A stretch of 64,000 nucleotides of DNA, taken from Candidatus Binatia bacterium (GTDB taxonomy: Bacteria > Desulfobacterota > Binatia > UBA9968 > JAJDTQ01). The stretch covers positions 1 to 64,000 of the forward strand of contig OX638375.1 of NCBI GenBank assembly GCA_951813575.1. The letters are read 5' to 3'. The notes under the pieces were generated by a model. That model had not been told where the DNA came from. It did not search any database and saw only the letters and a list, made by a program, of their open reading frames with translations. The position numbers and the translations under genes are program-made. This document shows, in pieces, positions 11,500 through 21,469 of this stretch (position 1 is its first letter; each line of letters begins with the position of its first letter).

Positions 11500-11528
11500 T
11501 TGAAAAACCCCCGTAAAAACGGTACATT
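11500..11528 (+). promoter_or_regulatory. Candidate sigma-70 promoter of rpoH
   Basis: TTGAAA (11500-11505), a 17-base spacer and TACATT (11523-11528). Five of six and four of six bases match the sigma-70 consensus at optimal spacing. The rpoH ATG is at 11541, so transcription starting 6-8 bases after the -10 box gives a leader of only about 5 bases or none. Confidence 0.55.
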
Positions 11529-11540
11529 CAGCGTTGTCAT

Positions 11541-12533
11541 ATGGCCAATTACCCGCCCATCGAAGTGGTCGAGGAAATCGACGCACCGGCCGCCGACGCC
11601 ACCGCCGAGCCGGTGCTGCTGGACGAGATCGACGAGGCCGTGGACGCCGCCGAGGAAGCGGAGGAACCCTCCGGCGCGCTCGTTCCCTACGACGCGCTGC
11701 AACGTTACCTCTCCGAGATCCGCCGCTACCCGGTGCTCACGCGCGAGGAAGAGCACGAGCTGGCGGTCCAGTACAAGCAGTTCGGCGACGTCGAAGCCGC
11801 CTACAAGCTGGTGCGGGCGAACCTGCGGCTCGTGGTGATGATCGCCCGGGAGTACGAGCGGGCCTTCCGGAACCTCCTGGACCTGATACAGGAGGGCAAC
11901 ATCGGGCTCATGGAGAGCCTCAAGAACTTCGATCCCTACCGGGGTGTCCGGTTCCCGTCCTACGCCGTGTGGTGGATCCGCGCCTACATCATCCGCTACC
12001 TCATGAACAACTGGCGCATGGTCAAGCTGGGCACCACCCAGGCGCAGCGCCGGCTGTTCTTCAACCTGCAGAAGGAGAAGGAGAAGCTCGAGGCCGAGGG
12101 CTTCGTTCCGGGCGCCAAGCTGATCGCGCAGCGGCTGGACGTGAAGGAGTCCGAGGTGATCGAGATGGATCAGCGGCTCTCGGGCCGCGATCTTTCCACC
12201 GACGCGCCCATGGGCGAGAGCGAGGGCGCCACTCTGCTGAACACCCTCACGGACGACGGTCCGACCCCGGAAGAGCTTCTGGCGGAGGACGAGTACCGCC
12301 AGGCCATCAAGGAGCGGCTCAAGACTTTCGGGGAGAGCCTGAAGGACAAGGAGCTGGTGGTCTTCCGGGAGCGGCTGATGGCTGAAAAGCCGCTGACGCT
12401 GCGCGAGATCGGCGAGCGGTACGGCATCAGCCGGGAGCGGGTCCGCCAGATCGAGAATCGGGTCAAGAAGAAGCTCAAGAGCTACCTGTCACGGGAGTTC
12501 GAGGTCCTCGAAGGCTTCAACGAGCGCGCTTGA
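11541..12533 (+). CDS. rpoH: RNA polymerase sigma factor RpoH (sigma-32)
   Basis: 330 residues. Heat-shock sigma factor directing RNA polymerase to chaperone and protease promoters. Region 2 reads LRLVVMIAREYERAFRNLLDLIQEGNIGLMESLKNFDPYRG in consecutive blocks, followed by the PSYAVWWIRAYI core-binding and -10 melting helix. The RpoH box (QRRLFFNLQK) between regions 2 and 3 separates it from RpoD. Region 4 ends with the helix-turn-helix LREIGERYGISRERVRQIE. An acidic N-terminal extension of about 45 residues precedes region 1.2. It is the first gene of a rightward group with the molybdenum hydroxylase subunits, 32 bp before the next gene. Translation may be leaderless. Confidence 0.92.
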   Translation: MANYPPIEVVEEIDAPAADATAEPVLLDEIDEAVDAAEEAEEPSGALVPYDALQRYLSEIRRYPVLTREEEHELAVQYKQFGDVEAAYKLVRANLRLVVMIAREYERAFRNLLDLIQEGNIGLMESLKNFDPYRGVRFPSYAVWWIRAYIIRYLMNNWRMVKLGTTQAQRRLFFNLQKEKEKLEAEGFVPGAKLIAQRLDVKESEVIEMDQRLSGRDLSTDAPMGESEGATLLNTLTDDGPTPEELLAEDEYRQAIKERLKTFGESLKDKELVVFRERLMAEKPLTLREIGERYGISRERVRQIENRVKKKLKSYLSREFEVLEGFNERA

Positions 12534-12565
12534 TGTGGCCCGCGGGATTCTGCTAAGAACCCGTT

Positions 12566-13018
12566 ATGAATTTCGAGAACAGTATCGAGATCGGAGTGCC
12601 CCGGGACAAGGCCTGGGACTTCCTGTGGGACGTGGACCGGCTCATCGCCTGCGTTCCCGGTTGCGAGGAAGCCTCCACCGTCGAGGCCGGCAAGCTCTAC
12701 AACGCCAGGATGGTGGCCCGGGTGGGTCCCTTCAAGGTCACTTTCCCCATCAAGATCGAGGTCCTGGAGAACGAGCCGAAGGACCGGATCAAGGCCCGCG
12801 CCTCCGGCAGCGACAACAAGATCGGGAGCCACCTGAAGGTGGACCTCGATGTCTCGCTGGAGGATCGTGGGGAGACGACGCAGGTTTCCCTCGTGGCTTC
12901 GGTGGATATCCTCGGCAAGCTGGCCACCCTGGGACACAGCATCATCAAGCGCAAGGCGGACAACGACATGGTGAAGTTTGCCGAGGCGGTCAAGAAGGAA
13001 CTCGAGGGAGGAGCCTGA
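12566..13018 (+). CDS. CoxG/SRPBCC family protein (molybdenum hydroxylase accessory subunit G)
   Basis: 150 residues with the CoxG fold: MNFENSIEIGVPRDKAWDFL, the WDVDRLIACVPGCEE block, then alternating strands and the long C-terminal helix VKFAEAVKKELE. CoxG-type proteins recruit or help insert the molybdenum hydroxylase at the membrane. It lies directly before the M and S subunit genes (3-bp gap to the next start), so it belongs to the same operon. It lacks the long C-terminal membrane-anchoring extension of CO dehydrogenase CoxG. The partner enzyme need not be a CO dehydrogenase. Confidence 0.85.
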   Translation: MNFENSIEIGVPRDKAWDFLWDVDRLIACVPGCEEASTVEAGKLYNARMVARVGPFKVTFPIKIEVLENEPKDRIKARASGSDNKIGSHLKVDLDVSLEDRGETTQVSLVASVDILGKLATLGHSIIKRKADNDMVKFAEAVKKELEGGA

Positions 13019-13021
13019 TCC

Positions 13022-13891
13022 ATGCTGCGTCCGTTCCGTCTGGAAGAGCCGGATAGCGTCAAGGCAGCGTCCGAATCCCTCGCCCGCTACGGCGACTCGG
13101 CCAAGATCTACGCCGGCGGCACCGAACTGCTGCTGGCCATGAAAGAGGGGCTGGTCCACTTCGAATGCCTCGTCAACGTCAAGAAGATCCCCGGGCTGGA
13201 TGGGATCGACCTTGACAACGGCAACGTCCGGATCGGCGCATTGAGCACCCACCGGCAGCTCGAACGTTCCGAGACGCTCCAGGAAAAGCTGCCCGTGCTG
13301 GTGGAGATGGAGCGGAACGTCGCCAACCTGCGGGTGCGCGAGGTGGGGACCCTCGGCGGCAACCTGACCTTCGCCGAGCCCCACGCGGACCCGGGGACCC
13401 TGCTCCTGGCGCTGGATGCCGCGGTGGTTGCTCAGAAGGCCGGCGGTTCGCGCGAGATCCCCATGACCGAGTTCTTCGTGGACGCCTACGACGCGGCCGT
13501 GGAAGAGGACGAGGTCCTCACCGAGATCGTGGTGCCGTTGCCGGCCGCGAACGCCGCGGTGCGCTACCGCAAGTTCGGCTACCTGGAACGGCCGAGCGCG
13601 GGGGTGGCGCTTCACGTGATGGCGGACGCGCGGCGGGAGTCGGTCCAGGACGTCAGGGTCGCGGTGGGCTGTGTCGGCCCCAAGTCCATGCGGGTGGAAG
13701 AGGCGGAAGCGGTGCTGCGGGGGAAGAGCCTCGAGGAGGCGGCGCAACGGATGGCCGAGGCCGGCGACATCGCCGGGCGCGCGGGCGACGCCATCAGCGA
13801 CCTCCACGGATCGGCCGAGTACAAGGAACACATCGTCAAGGTCCTGTTGACCCGGGCCTTCAACGACATCCGGGCGGAGCTGGCCGGTTAG
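13022..13891 (+). CDS. FAD-binding subunit of a xanthine dehydrogenase/CO dehydrogenase-type molybdenum hydroxylase
   Basis: 289 residues; the medium subunit that carries FAD and passes electrons from the iron-sulphur subunit to an acceptor. The FAD-binding blocks are AGGTELLLAMKEG (residues about 33-45) and VGTLGGNLTFAEPHADPG (about 106-123). The C-terminal CO_deh_flav_C domain includes KFGYLERPSAGVALHVMADA. A GGAGG site precedes the ATG by 8 bases. It sits between subunits G and S in the usual cluster, but no large subunit follows; a matching one lies at 24967-27189. Confidence 0.9.
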   Translation: MLRPFRLEEPDSVKAASESLARYGDSAKIYAGGTELLLAMKEGLVHFECLVNVKKIPGLDGIDLDNGNVRIGALSTHRQLERSETLQEKLPVLVEMERNVANLRVREVGTLGGNLTFAEPHADPGTLLLALDAAVVAQKAGGSREIPMTEFFVDAYDAAVEEDEVLTEIVVPLPAANAAVRYRKFGYLERPSAGVALHVMADARRESVQDVRVAVGCVGPKSMRVEEAEAVLRGKSLEEAAQRMAEAGDIAGRAGDAISDLHGSAEYKEHIVKVLLTRAFNDIRAELAG

Positions 13892-13944
13892 CCGGTCGAC
13901 GCCACCGGATATCAGCCACAAGAACCGAGCGGAGGCCTACGGCT

Positions 13945-14433
13945 ATGGCAGACAGCGGACGGCAGACCCTTCCGTTATCCTTCAGCGTGAACGGGACGCG
14001 CTACGACATCGAGGTGGAACCCCACGAGCTGCTCCTGGACGTGATTCGCAAGCGTCTGGGCCTCACAGGCTCCAAGCGCTCCTGTGACGTGCAGGTGTGC
14101 GGCGCGTGCACGGTGCTGGTGAACGGGCGCCCCGTGAGCTCGTGCACCCTGCCGGCCTTCGAGGCCAGGGACAAGGACGTGCTGACCATCGAGGGAATGG
14201 CCGAGGACGGCAAGCTGCACCCGATCCAGGAAGCCTTCATCGAGTTCGGCGGCTTCCAGTGCGGTTTCTGCACCCCGGGCATGATCCTCACGGCCAAGAC
14301 GCTGCTGGACGAGAATCCGGACCCGACGGAGGAAGAGGTCATCGAGTACATGAACGGCAACATCTGCCGTTGCACCGGCTACAAGAAGATCGTGGAGTCC
14401 ATCATGGGGGTGGGGAAGAGCGAGGCCTCCTGA
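13945..14433 (+). CDS. 2Fe-2S subunit of the molybdenum hydroxylase (CoxS/XdhC type)
   Basis: 162 residues with both [2Fe-2S] clusters of the family: the plant-ferredoxin set CDVQVCGACTVLVNGRPVSSC near residues 51-71, and the C-terminal CGFCTPGMI with INGN-type NICRCTGY. It transfers electrons from the molybdopterin site of the large subunit to FAD. ATG has a GGAGG about 10 bases upstream. It is the last gene of the rpoH-G-M-S run and is followed within 40 bp by a strong terminator. Confidence 0.93.
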   Translation: MADSGRQTLPLSFSVNGTRYDIEVEPHELLLDVIRKRLGLTGSKRSCDVQVCGACTVLVNGRPVSSCTLPAFEARDKDVLTIEGMAEDGKLHPIQEAFIEFGGFQCGFCTPGMILTAKTLLDENPDPTEEEVIEYMNGNICRCTGYKKIVESIMGVGKSEAS

Positions 14434-14469
14434 TCGCCCGCGGAATCCGCGGCCACGGAAACAATGTGC

Positions 14470-14503
14470 AAAGGGCAGGTGTCGGATGACACCTGCCCTT
14501 TTT
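14470..14503. terminator. Strong intrinsic terminator between convergent genes
   Basis: Perfect 14-bp stem: AAAGGGCAGGTGTC pairs with GACACCTGCCCTTT around a GGAT loop. A T-run follows on the plus strand and the A-run mirrors it on the other strand, so it can act both ways. It ends the molybdenum hydroxylase operon and also faces the end of the ABC permease gene. Confidence 0.9.
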
Positions 14504-14532
14504 GCTTCTTGGCCCGGAGCCCGCGGCCCGTA

Positions 14533-15462
14533 TCAGGCGCGGATTTCCGTTCGCATGAACTTGATGTAGGCGATGCCGAAGCACACCGCCACGAGCGCCA
14601 TCAGCGTGAAGAACATGGGCAGGATCAGGCGCAGGCTCTGGCCCAGGCTGAGGGGCGTGACGATCAACCCTTCGAGCTGGCCGAGCTGTTCCGGCAGGAT
14701 CGGGATCAGGGTCCGCGCCACCGGATTCAGCAGCAGTCGCACCGATTCGCTGTAGAGCAGGCTCGGCGACATGCGCCCCAGGACCGTTTCGATGGTCGCA
14801 AGCCGGGCCGCCTCCTCGGCGGTCCCGGGACTCGGGATGATCAGTCCGGCCACGAAACCGGCCAGCACGCCGATGAAGATGCCCAGGAAGAGCCACAGGG
14901 CGATGGCGGCCAGCGCGGCGGTGACGGTCCTCCGGAGCAGCATGGAGAGCAGCATGGCCAGGGCCAACCAGAAGCCCGTGTAGGAGACGCCGATGATGGC
15001 GAAGAAGAGCATCCGCCACAGCTCTTCGGCATCGGGGAAATAGCCGATGAGGGTGATGCCCAGACCGAGCACCACCAGCAGGATCGATACCCACAGGATG
15101 GCCAGGGTGGTCAAGCCGGCCAGGAACTTGCCGTTGATCAGGCTGTCCCGGTAGATGGGCTGTGAGAGCACCCGGCTCAGCGTCCCGCGTCCGTACTCAC
15201 CGCTGATGCTGTCGAATCCCAGGGTGATGCCCACCAGCGGGCCGAAGAAGCCCAGGAACGTGGCAAGCGAAAAGAAGAGGGACTCGGTGGTGAGAAGCCT
15301 GAGAAAGACGTACTCCGTCGGGTTGCTTTGCACCGACTGCTGGATCGCCTGCCCCGCGATGTAGACGGACAATATCCCCGGCAACATGATCAGGGCGAGC
15401 AGGATCATGAAGCGGAGGCTGCTGAAATGATCCTGGAGCTCCTTCCAATACACGACGAGCAT
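14533..15462 (-). CDS. ABC-2 type transporter permease
   Basis: 309 residues with six membrane helices in the ABC-2 arrangement: FMILLALIMLPGILSVYIAG, then an extracytoplasmic loop, LATFLGFFGPLVGITLGFDS, a cytoplasmic GRGTLSRVLSQPIYRDSLINGK segment, and four more helices. The GRGTL...QPI block is the coupling region that docks on the ATPase. It follows the ATPase gene by 2 bp and ends the operon NEW3 protein-ATPase-permease. Substrate unknown; similar sets are annotated as copper (NosDFY-like) or gliding-type exporters. Confidence 0.88.
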   Translation of the reverse strand: MLVVYWKELQDHFSSLRFMILLALIMLPGILSVYIAGQAIQQSVQSNPTEYVFLRLLTTESLFFSLATFLGFFGPLVGITLGFDSISGEYGRGTLSRVLSQPIYRDSLINGKFLAGLTTLAILWVSILLVVLGLGITLIGYFPDAEELWRMLFFAIIGVSYTGFWLALAMLLSMLLRRTVTAALAAIALWLFLGIFIGVLAGFVAGLIIPSPGTAEEAARLATIETVLGRMSPSLLYSESVRLLLNPVARTLIPILPEQLGQLEGLIVTPLSLGQSLRLILPMFFTLMALVAVCFGIAYIKFMRTEIRA

Positions 15463-15464
15463 CG

Positions 15465-16393
<929 letters not shown>

Positions 16394-16397
<4 letters not shown>

Positions 16398-17623
16398 CTC
16401 CGTCCCAGCCGGATGAAGACCGCCGCCAGTCCGAGCACCACGATCGCCACGATGAAAGCGCCGATCCAGCCCCAGATGGTGGGCGTCGACACCGTGACCC
16501 TGAAGTCGATGGACTTGTTGGTGTCCGGGCTGTTGGTGGTGACGGCGAGCATGTAGTCGCCGGCCACGGCCCGGTCCGGTGCGGTGATCTCCATCTTCAC
16601 CTCGCGGACCTCACCGGGATTCAGGGAGTCGACCTTGTCCGGCTTGAAGTTGACCTCCCACTGGTCCGGCTTCGAGGAGATGAAGGCGAGATTGGTAAGC
16701 GGCGCCGTGCCTGCGTTGGCCACGAGGAAGTCGACCTGGGACTGCTCCCCGGCGGTCACCGACGCGTTGAGCCGGCCCGTGGCCGTGCCCATGTTGAGCT
16801 CCTGGGTGCCCGACAGCGAGACCTTGAGATCTGCCTGGGCGGAGAGGCCGCCGGAGCGGGCCTTGACCACCACCGGATAGTCACCGGGGTCCCCGAGGAG
16901 CGGCGGCTGGATCTCGACGCTCAGGGTCTCGCTCGAATCTTTCTTGAGCGCGATGGAGGAGATCTGGGTCTCCTCGAACTGAGGCTTGATCTTGACCACC
17001 CAGCCCGGAGGCGCCTGGGCCGCCAGGGCGGTGGTCACCGGGTTGTCGGTCTCGTTCTTGAGGTCGATGCTGAACTTGAAGGTCTGGCTGGTGTTGCCGC
17101 TCAGCACCGGGTACTGGCTCTCCATCTTGAGCCCGCCGGTGTCCACCTTCTTGGCGGAAACGCTAAAGGCGATCTTGGCGTCCTCGGTCTTCTCGCCCTT
17201 GTCGTCCTTGGCGGTCACGGCCACCTCATAGTCGCCCGGCTCCACGTCGTCGGGAAGCTTGACCTTAAGCTCCAGGGTGGTGTTCTTGCCGCCCTGGACC
17301 ATGATGCCGCCCACCGGATAGCTCGGGTACCTGGAATGGAACGCCGCGGTCCACCCTTCGGGCAGCGAGGTCGCCTCCAGCGACACCCGTACCGAAGCCT
17401 TCCTCGGGTTGACGACCTCGGCGTCCATCTCGAACTCCTGACCCGGCCCCACGGTGATGTTCGTGTAGGCCATGATCAGCTCGAATGGCTCTTTCTGGTC
17501 GTCGGGTATGTCGGGTTGCGACGCCGCGGTCTCCGAGGTCTCGTGCGACATGCCCGACACCGGCCAGAAGGCCACCAAAGCGGCGAGCAGCAGCCAGACA
17601 AGATGAACTCTTCGGATGCTCAT
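16394..17623 (-). CDS. NEW3-domain exported protein linked to an ABC-2 exporter
   Basis: 409 residues from ATG 17623, chosen because a GGAGG lies 9 bases upstream and a signal peptide follows at once (LVWLLLAALVAFWPVSG). The rest is three tandem beta-sandwich repeats of about 110 residues with the NEW3 pattern (LPEGWTAAFHSRYPSYPVGG; APPGWVVKIKPQF; KPDQWEVNFKPDK), then a C-terminal membrane helix (IGAFIVAIVVLGLAAVFI) and a basic tail. So most of it is outside, anchored at the C-terminus. First gene of the operon with the ATPase and permease; likely a periplasmic or surface partner of that exporter. Confidence 0.82.
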
Positions 17624-17716
17624 AGATAAACCCTCCGGGATGTGGTCGAAAACTAGTTCCGTATAGTTAAGCACGTCCGACGCGTCAGTCAATCCCGGCG
17701 GGCGCAAAGGCTCATT

Positions 17717-18169
17717 TTAGACCTTTCCGAGCTGGCGAAGGCCCTCGTAGAGCACGATGGAGACGGCGTTGGCGAGGTTGAGGCTCCGGACGGCGGGGCT
17801 CATCATGGGAATGAGGTAGCTGTGGGACTCGTTGGCGCGGAGCAGGCTCTCCGGCAGACCCCGTGTCTCGGGTCCGAACACGAGGAAGTCGTCCTCGCCG
17901 AAATGGGCGGAAGTATATGATTTCGCGGCCTTTTTGGAGAAAAAGCGCAGCCGTGCCTGACGGTGGCGGGCGGTAAACTCCTGCCACGAGCCGTGAACCT
18001 GGAGGTCCACGTGGGGCCAGTAGTCGAGGCCGGCGCGCTTGAGGTGCTTGTCGTCGATCTCGAAGCCCAACGGCTCGATCAGGTGCAGCGGGCTACGGGT
18101 GGCCGCGCAAAGCCGCGCCACCGAGCCCGTGTTGGGCGGGATCTCCGGTTCGAAGAGCACGACGTTCAT
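17717..18169 (-). CDS. trmL: tRNA (cytidine/uridine-34 2'-O)-methyltransferase
   Basis: 150 residues of the SPOUT fold, methylating the 2'-OH of wobble base 34 in leucine tRNAs. All three family motifs are present: EIPPNTGSVARLCAAT, LVFGPETRGLP and SLNLANAVSIVLYE. The overall length equals TrmL and excludes the larger TrmH/RlmB forms. It ends near the NEW3 gene and follows dtd by 28 bp, so the two tRNA-related genes may be co-transcribed. Confidence 0.92.
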   Translation of the reverse strand: MNVVLFEPEIPPNTGSVARLCAATRSPLHLIEPLGFEIDDKHLKRAGLDYWPHVDLQVHGSWQEFTARHRQARLRFFSKKAAKSYTSAHFGEDDFLVFGPETRGLPESLLRANESHSYLIPMMSPAVRSLNLANAVSIVLYEGLRQLGKV

Positions 18170-18197
18170 GGATGTTCCGCTCCGGGGGTGCCGGTTC

Positions 18198-18659
18198 TCA
18201 TGGCTTCTTCCGCGGTTCCGCGCTGTCGATGAGGAAGGTGACCGGGCCGTCGTTCACCAGCGACACCTTCATGGCGGCCTGGAAGGTGCCGGTGCACACC
18301 CTCGGTCCGCCGGGCAGGGTCAGCCGGTCCACGAAGTCCCGGTAGAGCCTTTCCGCTTCTTCCGGCGCCGCCGCATCCGTCATCGAGGGACGCCGCCCCT
18401 TGCGGCAGTCGCCGTACAGGGTGAACTGGGAAACCACCAGGATCTCGCCTCGGGTGTCCGTGACGGAACGGTCGAACCTGCCGGACTCGTCGGGAAAGAT
18501 CCGCAGGTTCAGGAGCTTGTCCGCCAGAAACACCCCGTCCTTTTCGGAGTCTCCCTTGCCGACCCCGAGAAAGACGCACAGGCCGGGCCCGATGGCCGAC
18601 ACCGCCTCTCCGTCCACCCTCACCTCGGCGCGTTCGACTCTCTGGAGCAGTATTTTCAT
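18198..18659 (-). CDS. dtd: D-aminoacyl-tRNA deacylase
   Basis: 153 residues; hydrolyses D-aminoacyl-tRNAs (and Gly-tRNA-Ala) to recycle tRNA. The signature SQFTLYGDCRKGRRPSM and the C-terminal NDGPVTFLID (the Gly-Pro chirality motif) are intact. I use ATG 18659 because MKILLQRVERAEV is the standard family start; a longer frame upstream adds 40 unlike residues. It lies just before trmL in the same direction. Confidence 0.93.
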   Translation of the reverse strand: MKILLQRVERAEVRVDGEAVSAIGPGLCVFLGVGKGDSEKDGVFLADKLLNLRIFPDESGRFDRSVTDTRGEILVVSQFTLYGDCRKGRRPSMTDAAAPEEAERLYRDFVDRLTLPGGPRVCTGTFQAAMKVSLVNDGPVTFLIDSAEPRKKP

Positions 18660-18865
18660 GGTCGCGGCAGGCGTGCCGGCCCGCAAGGGAACGACCCGGG
18701 GGATCGTGGGGCGCGGGTCCGCCGGCATCCTTGACTTGTGAACGTGGTTCCGACTAACAATAGCGTCACCAATATTCAAGCGGGCCGCTCCCTCCCGTCA
18801 GCGACCGCCACGGGTCGCCTGACAGTTCAAATGGGTACCAAACCGCCATCCCGGCGTTCGATTTC

Positions 18866-19852
18866 ATGAGCACCATCCTCGTTACCGGAGCCTGCGGTTT
18901 CATCGGCTGGAAGGTGTGCGAGAAGCTCCTTGCCGGCGGCGATGCCGTCATCGGCGTCGACAACGTCAACGGGGCCTATGACGTGCGCCTCAAGGACTGG
19001 CGTCTGGCCCAACTCCGGCAACGGCCCGGGTTCGCGTTCACCCGCCTGGACATCGGCGACCGGGAGGCCGTGAGGTCCTTCGGGCGGTCGACGGCGGGCA
19101 AGGGCAGGGTGGACGCCGTCATCAACCTGGCGGCCCGGGCCGGGGTGCGCAACTCGGTGGCGGACCCGTGGGTGTACCTGGACACCAACGTGACCGGCAA
19201 CCTGAACCTGCTCGAGTTGTGCCGGGAGCTGGAGATCCGCCGGTTCGTGCTGGCCTCCACCTCGAGCCTCTACGGCCGGCACAACCCGCGTCCCTTCCGG
19301 GAGGACGCAGACACCGACAGTCCGCTGTCGCCCTACGCCGCCTCCAAGAAGGCCGCCGAGGCCATGAGCCACAGCTATCACGCCCTCCACGGCCTGGACG
19401 TGACGGTGCTCCGCTTCTTCACCGTCTACGGGCCGGCGGGCCGGCCCGACATGAGCCTCTTCCGGTTCGTCCAGTGGATCAGCGAGGGCCGGGAGGTGAC
19501 GGTCTTCGGCGACGGCAGCCAGCAGCGGGACTTCACCTACGTCGACGACGTCGCCAACGGCGTCGTGGCGGCGCTGGCGGCGGGCTCCGGCTACGAGGTC
19601 GTCAACCTGGGCTCCGACCGGCCCATCGTCTTGAACGACGCCATCCGGCTGATCGAAGAGCTCGTCGGCCGCCAGGCGTCCATTCGAAATGAAGAGCGTC
19701 ACCCCGCGGATGTCGATGCCACGTGGGCGGACATCTCCAAGGCCCGGAGGCTGCTGGGCTGGCAGCCCGAGACGGACTTCGCCACGGGCGTGGGGGAGCT
19801 GGTGGACTGGTATCGACGCAACCGCGACTGGGCCAGGGACATCGCGACCTGA
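18866..19852 (+). CDS. NAD-dependent epimerase/dehydratase (UDP-glucuronate 4-epimerase-like)
   Basis: 328 residues of the extended short-chain dehydrogenase family, acting on nucleotide sugars for surface polysaccharide. Rossmann motif TGACGFIG, NLAARAGVRNSV, the catalytic Ser in ASTSSLYG and YAASK (Tyr and Lys), then TVYGPAGRPDMSLFRF and GDGSQQRDFTYVDDVANG. The ARAGVR...S and YGPxGRPDM pattern is that of UDP-glucuronate 4-epimerases. It stands alone; no glycan cluster is near. Confidence 0.85.
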   Translation: MSTILVTGACGFIGWKVCEKLLAGGDAVIGVDNVNGAYDVRLKDWRLAQLRQRPGFAFTRLDIGDREAVRSFGRSTAGKGRVDAVINLAARAGVRNSVADPWVYLDTNVTGNLNLLELCRELEIRRFVLASTSSLYGRHNPRPFREDADTDSPLSPYAASKKAAEAMSHSYHALHGLDVTVLRFFTVYGPAGRPDMSLFRFVQWISEGREVTVFGDGSQQRDFTYVDDVANGVVAALAAGSGYEVVNLGSDRPIVLNDAIRLIEELVGRQASIRNEERHPADVDATWADISKARRLLGWQPETDFATGVGELVDWYRRNRDWARDIAT

Positions 19853-20000
19853 ACGGGCAACGTCGACGAATGGCCGGCGCTCCGGCCACGGAGTCGCCAA
19901 TTTCTCGCCGCAATGCTAGAAACTCGGGAAGGATCGTTTTGGCGGGACGCGCCCCCGCCGGGACGCACGGACGCTCGCAAAGCGTTTCCCGACCCAAGCC

Positions 20001-20093
20001 GGAGAGGTGACCGAGTCTGGCTTAAGGTGCACGACTGGAAATCGTGTGTACCTCAAAAGGGTACCAGGGGTTCGAATCCCCTCCTCTCCGCCA
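20001..20093 (+). tRNA. tRNA-Ser (GGA)
   Basis: Acceptor arm GGAGAGG (20001-20007) pairs with CCTCTCC (20083-20089), followed by discriminator G and an encoded CCA. Anticodon arm CACGA/TCGTG holds loop CTGGAAA with anticodon GGA at 20037-20039. A long variable arm, typical of class II serine tRNA, precedes the T arm AGGGG-TTCGAAT-CCCCT. Confidence 0.97.
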
Positions 20094-20181
20094 TCCAACT
20101 TGTTGAAATCACGGACATTTCAGATGCGGCCTTGGCTTGTGAGCCGCCGTAGACGGCCGCGTTGCCGGGACAGGGAGAGCC

Positions 20182-21366
20182 ATGCAGACCGATCATAGGA
20201 ACGTCCTGGTTCTCGGAACGTGTCAAATGCTGTCCGGCACCGGGCGTGGACTCTTCATGGTTACGTCCCCGGCTGTCGCGCTGCTGATTGCGCCGCATCC
20301 GGCGTTCGTCACCTTGCCCACCGGGCTGATCGTGGTCGGCGCCGCCCTGGCCGCCATGCCGACTTCGCTGTTCACGCGCCGGTTCGGACGGAAAGTCGGC
20401 TTCCTCTGCGGCACCGTCCTGGCCGCCGGCAGCGGGATATCCTGCACGGCCGCCGTCCTCTACCAGAACTTCTGGCTGCTCTTGCTGGGCGGCTTTCTGT
20501 ACGGGTTGTTCTCCAGTTTCTCCCAGCTCTATCGGTTCGCGGTGGCGGACGCCGCCTCGAAGGAATTCCGCCCCAAGGCCATTTCGTTCGTGCTCGCCGG
20601 CGGCGTGTTCGCCGGGTTCGCGGGCCCCAATCTGGCCAACTGGGGAAAGGGTCTCCTGGAAAGCCACCTGTTTGCCGGCGCATTCCTGTTCATGGTCGGG
20701 ACCGGGCTGCTGGCGGCGATAACGCTGATGTTCCTCAACATCCCGAACCTGACCAAGGAGCAACTGGAAGGCGAGCAACGGCCGTTGCTGGAGATCGTCA
20801 AGCAGCCGGTGTTCATAGTCTCAGCCGTCTCGGCGACGGTCGCTCAGACCGTGATGAACTTTCTGATGACGGCGACGCCGGTCGCCATGATCGCCCACGG
20901 CGGCCACGCTTTCGGTTCCGTGACCACCGTGATCTCATGGCACTCCGTGTCGATGTTCGCGCCCGGCTTCTTTACCGGCTGGCTGGTCAAGCGGTTCGGG
21001 GAGATACCGATCATCCTGACCGGACTCACACTCCAGGGCGCCTGTATCGGCGTCGCCCTGTTGGACATCGACGTTTTCCATTTCTGGCTGGCGATGGTGC
21101 TGCTCGGGGTTGGCTGGAACTTCACCTACACGGCCGCCACCAGCCTGATGACCACGGCCTACAACCCGGCCGAACGCAACAAGACCCAGGGCATGATGAA
21201 CCAGATCATCTACACGGTGGTCGCCGTCGGGTCGCTGTCATCCGGTGCGTTCATCCATTTCCTGGGCTGGAACTGGGTGAATATCGGCGCCATGCCGATG
21301 TTGCTCCTCGCCGTGCTCGCGACCATCTGGCATGCCGCCGCAAAGTCGAAGATCGCCGACGTCTGA
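20182..21366 (+). CDS. MFS transporter
   Basis: 394 residues with about twelve membrane helices. The MFS signature between helices 2 and 3 (TRRFGRKVGFLCGT) and the repeat between helices 8 and 9 (LVKRFGEIPIILTGL) are both present, with a central cytoplasmic loop around residues 185-210. It resembles the proteins annotated as YfmO or bile-acid-type exporters. It begins 88 bp after tRNA-Ser with no visible partner. Substrate unknown. Confidence 0.85.
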   Translation: MQTDHRNVLVLGTCQMLSGTGRGLFMVTSPAVALLIAPHPAFVTLPTGLIVVGAALAAMPTSLFTRRFGRKVGFLCGTVLAAGSGISCTAAVLYQNFWLLLLGGFLYGLFSSFSQLYRFAVADAASKEFRPKAISFVLAGGVFAGFAGPNLANWGKGLLESHLFAGAFLFMVGTGLLAAITLMFLNIPNLTKEQLEGEQRPLLEIVKQPVFIVSAVSATVAQTVMNFLMTATPVAMIAHGGHAFGSVTTVISWHSVSMFAPGFFTGWLVKRFGEIPIILTGLTLQGACIGVALLDIDVFHFWLAMVLLGVGWNFTYTAATSLMTTAYNPAERNKTQGMMNQIIYTVVAVGSLSSGAFIHFLGWNWVNIGAMPMLLLAVLATIWHAAAKSKIADV

Positions 21367-21428
21367 TGGGGCCCGGGAGGGTATCCCCTCGCATGTCGCC
21401 CCTCGGTTTGCCCTGGACAGTCCGGCCA

Positions 21429-21451
21429 TATGATGGTAGGTTACATGTAAC
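21429..21451 (+). promoter_or_regulatory. Candidate promoter/operator of mazEF
   Basis: TATGAT (21429-21434) is a good -10 box, but any -35 (TTGCCC, spacing 15) is weak. A perfect 12-base palindrome GTTACATGTAAC (21440-21451) follows 18 bases before the mazE ATG, where an autoregulating antitoxin complex could bind. Confidence 0.4.
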
Positions 21452-21469
21452 TCGACGACAAGGTTCGCC

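Noticed and set aside
20001..20093. tRNA-Ser as an integration site of a genomic island
   Set aside because: I found no repeat of the tRNA 3' end downstream in the window and no integrase gene.
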